From the NCBI GenBank assembly GCA_903813345.2, contig CAIIXF020000006.1, positions 14,388,348-14,452,347 on the forward strand: a stretch of 64,000 nt of DNA, read 5' to 3'. How positions within the stretch are numbered: the first letter of the stretch is position 1; each line of letters opens with the position of its first letter. The DNA is from Owenia fusiformis (Eukaryota; Annelida; Polychaeta; Sabellida; Oweniidae). The translations under genes were made by a program, and so were the position numbers. This document shows, piece by piece, positions 63,476 to 64,000 of the stretch. A model generated the notes under the pieces. The model ran no database searches. It worked only from the letters and a program-made list of their open reading frames with translations, and was not told the origin of the DNA.

Positions 63476-64000
63476 CACCCTATGCCCAGACAGAGCCTGT
63501 GGGAAATATTGGGTGCGGCGCAAATGAGCGGAGGGTGCGGAGCTAACGGTCATTTTTGAATTTAAAATTGGGATATTTCTGAAACTAAGCCGTTTTGGGA
63601 CTTCAAATATACCAAGATATGTGTATTTGACACCAAATATCAATAAAATTGTGAAAATAGTAGTGCAATTCATTTAATAGCGACGCAGTATGCCTTAAAC
63701 ATTTCCCAGACCTATATATTTTGAGACTATCCTTTTAATACTGCGTCCCCAGCATTCATAAAAAATGGTGTTCAAGATACACTACCCATGCAAATTATTT
63801 TTGCATCTTGGAAGCCAGGCAGTATCTGTGTGATTTTATAAAAATTCGGAAATGTTCTTCAGATATGAGCCCCCTCTAAATATTGGGTGCGGAGGTACGT
63901 TTATGGAGCTGCTCCGCACCCAATATTTAGAGGGGGCTCATATCTGAAAAACATTTCCGATTTTTTATAAAATAACACAGATACTGCCTGGCTTCCAAGA
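63476..64000. mobile_element. Palindromic element, copy 2, cut by the window end
   Basis: Begins CACCCTATGCCCAGACAGAG and matches the element at 37267 through its centre (near 63900) and into the second arm. Its loop is reversed relative to copy 1, so it is inserted in the opposite orientation. Confidence 0.9.

Noticed and set aside
1-64000. tRNA genes
   Set aside because: No B-box with a foldable cloverleaf was noticed by eye; a covariance search would be decisive.

Overview
The window is AT-rich animal DNA. Genes have short exons with GT-AG junctions, introns reach several kb, and transposon debris is dense. Gene content (a type II membrane hexosaminidase, an intronless 2-O-sulfotransferase, a tandem ZIP8/ZIP14-like pair) and repeat style suggest a marine invertebrate, perhaps a lophotrochozoan. 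The species cannot be fixed from sequence alone. There are no operons or bacterial features. Exons were joined by hand from reading frame, splice sites and intron phase.

Layout. 1-12.6 kb, minus strand: the 5' part of a beta-N-acetylhexosaminidase (GH20) gene, with a membrane-anchor exon and three downstream exons; the catalytic exons lie beyond position 1. Its first intron (about 8.5 kb) holds a 5.6-kb segment bounded by long inverted repeats, which itself contains a 1-kb foldback transposon. Intron 2 begins with a minisatellite that repeats the 5' splice site. 13.9-16.0 kb: a 1.2-kb element with CACGGTG termini and a 5-bp target duplication (Transib/RAG-like hallmarks), then a TTAA-flanked MITE. 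16.6-17.7 kb, plus: intronless 2-O-sulfotransferase. 18.8-19.5 kb, plus: a two-exon gene for a 75-residue secreted peptide with eight cysteines. 21.9-28.1 kb, minus: multi-ankyrin-repeat protein, 3' exons complete. 31.2-32.2 kb: a retroposed cDNA with a poly(A) tail and 14-bp target duplication. 33.8-48.5 kb and 52.7-60.8 kb, plus: two tandem SLC39 metal transporters. 61.4-63.3 kb: a GGGCC-rich tandem array. From 63,476 to the window end: a second copy of the palindromic element found at 37.3-38.1 kb.

Function. The hexosaminidase and the sulfotransferase both look like type II membrane proteins of the secretory pathway (glycan trimming and glycosaminoglycan sulfation); their closeness need not mean a shared pathway. 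The two ZIP genes are paralogues from a tandem duplication. Both carry the EELPHELG metal site of the ZIP8/ZIP14 branch, which in vertebrates moves Zn, Fe, Mn and Cd. They differ in intron number and cytoplasmic loop. The cysteine-rich peptide is the most novel-looking coding gene; the CAC...GTG elements are the most interesting mobile DNA.
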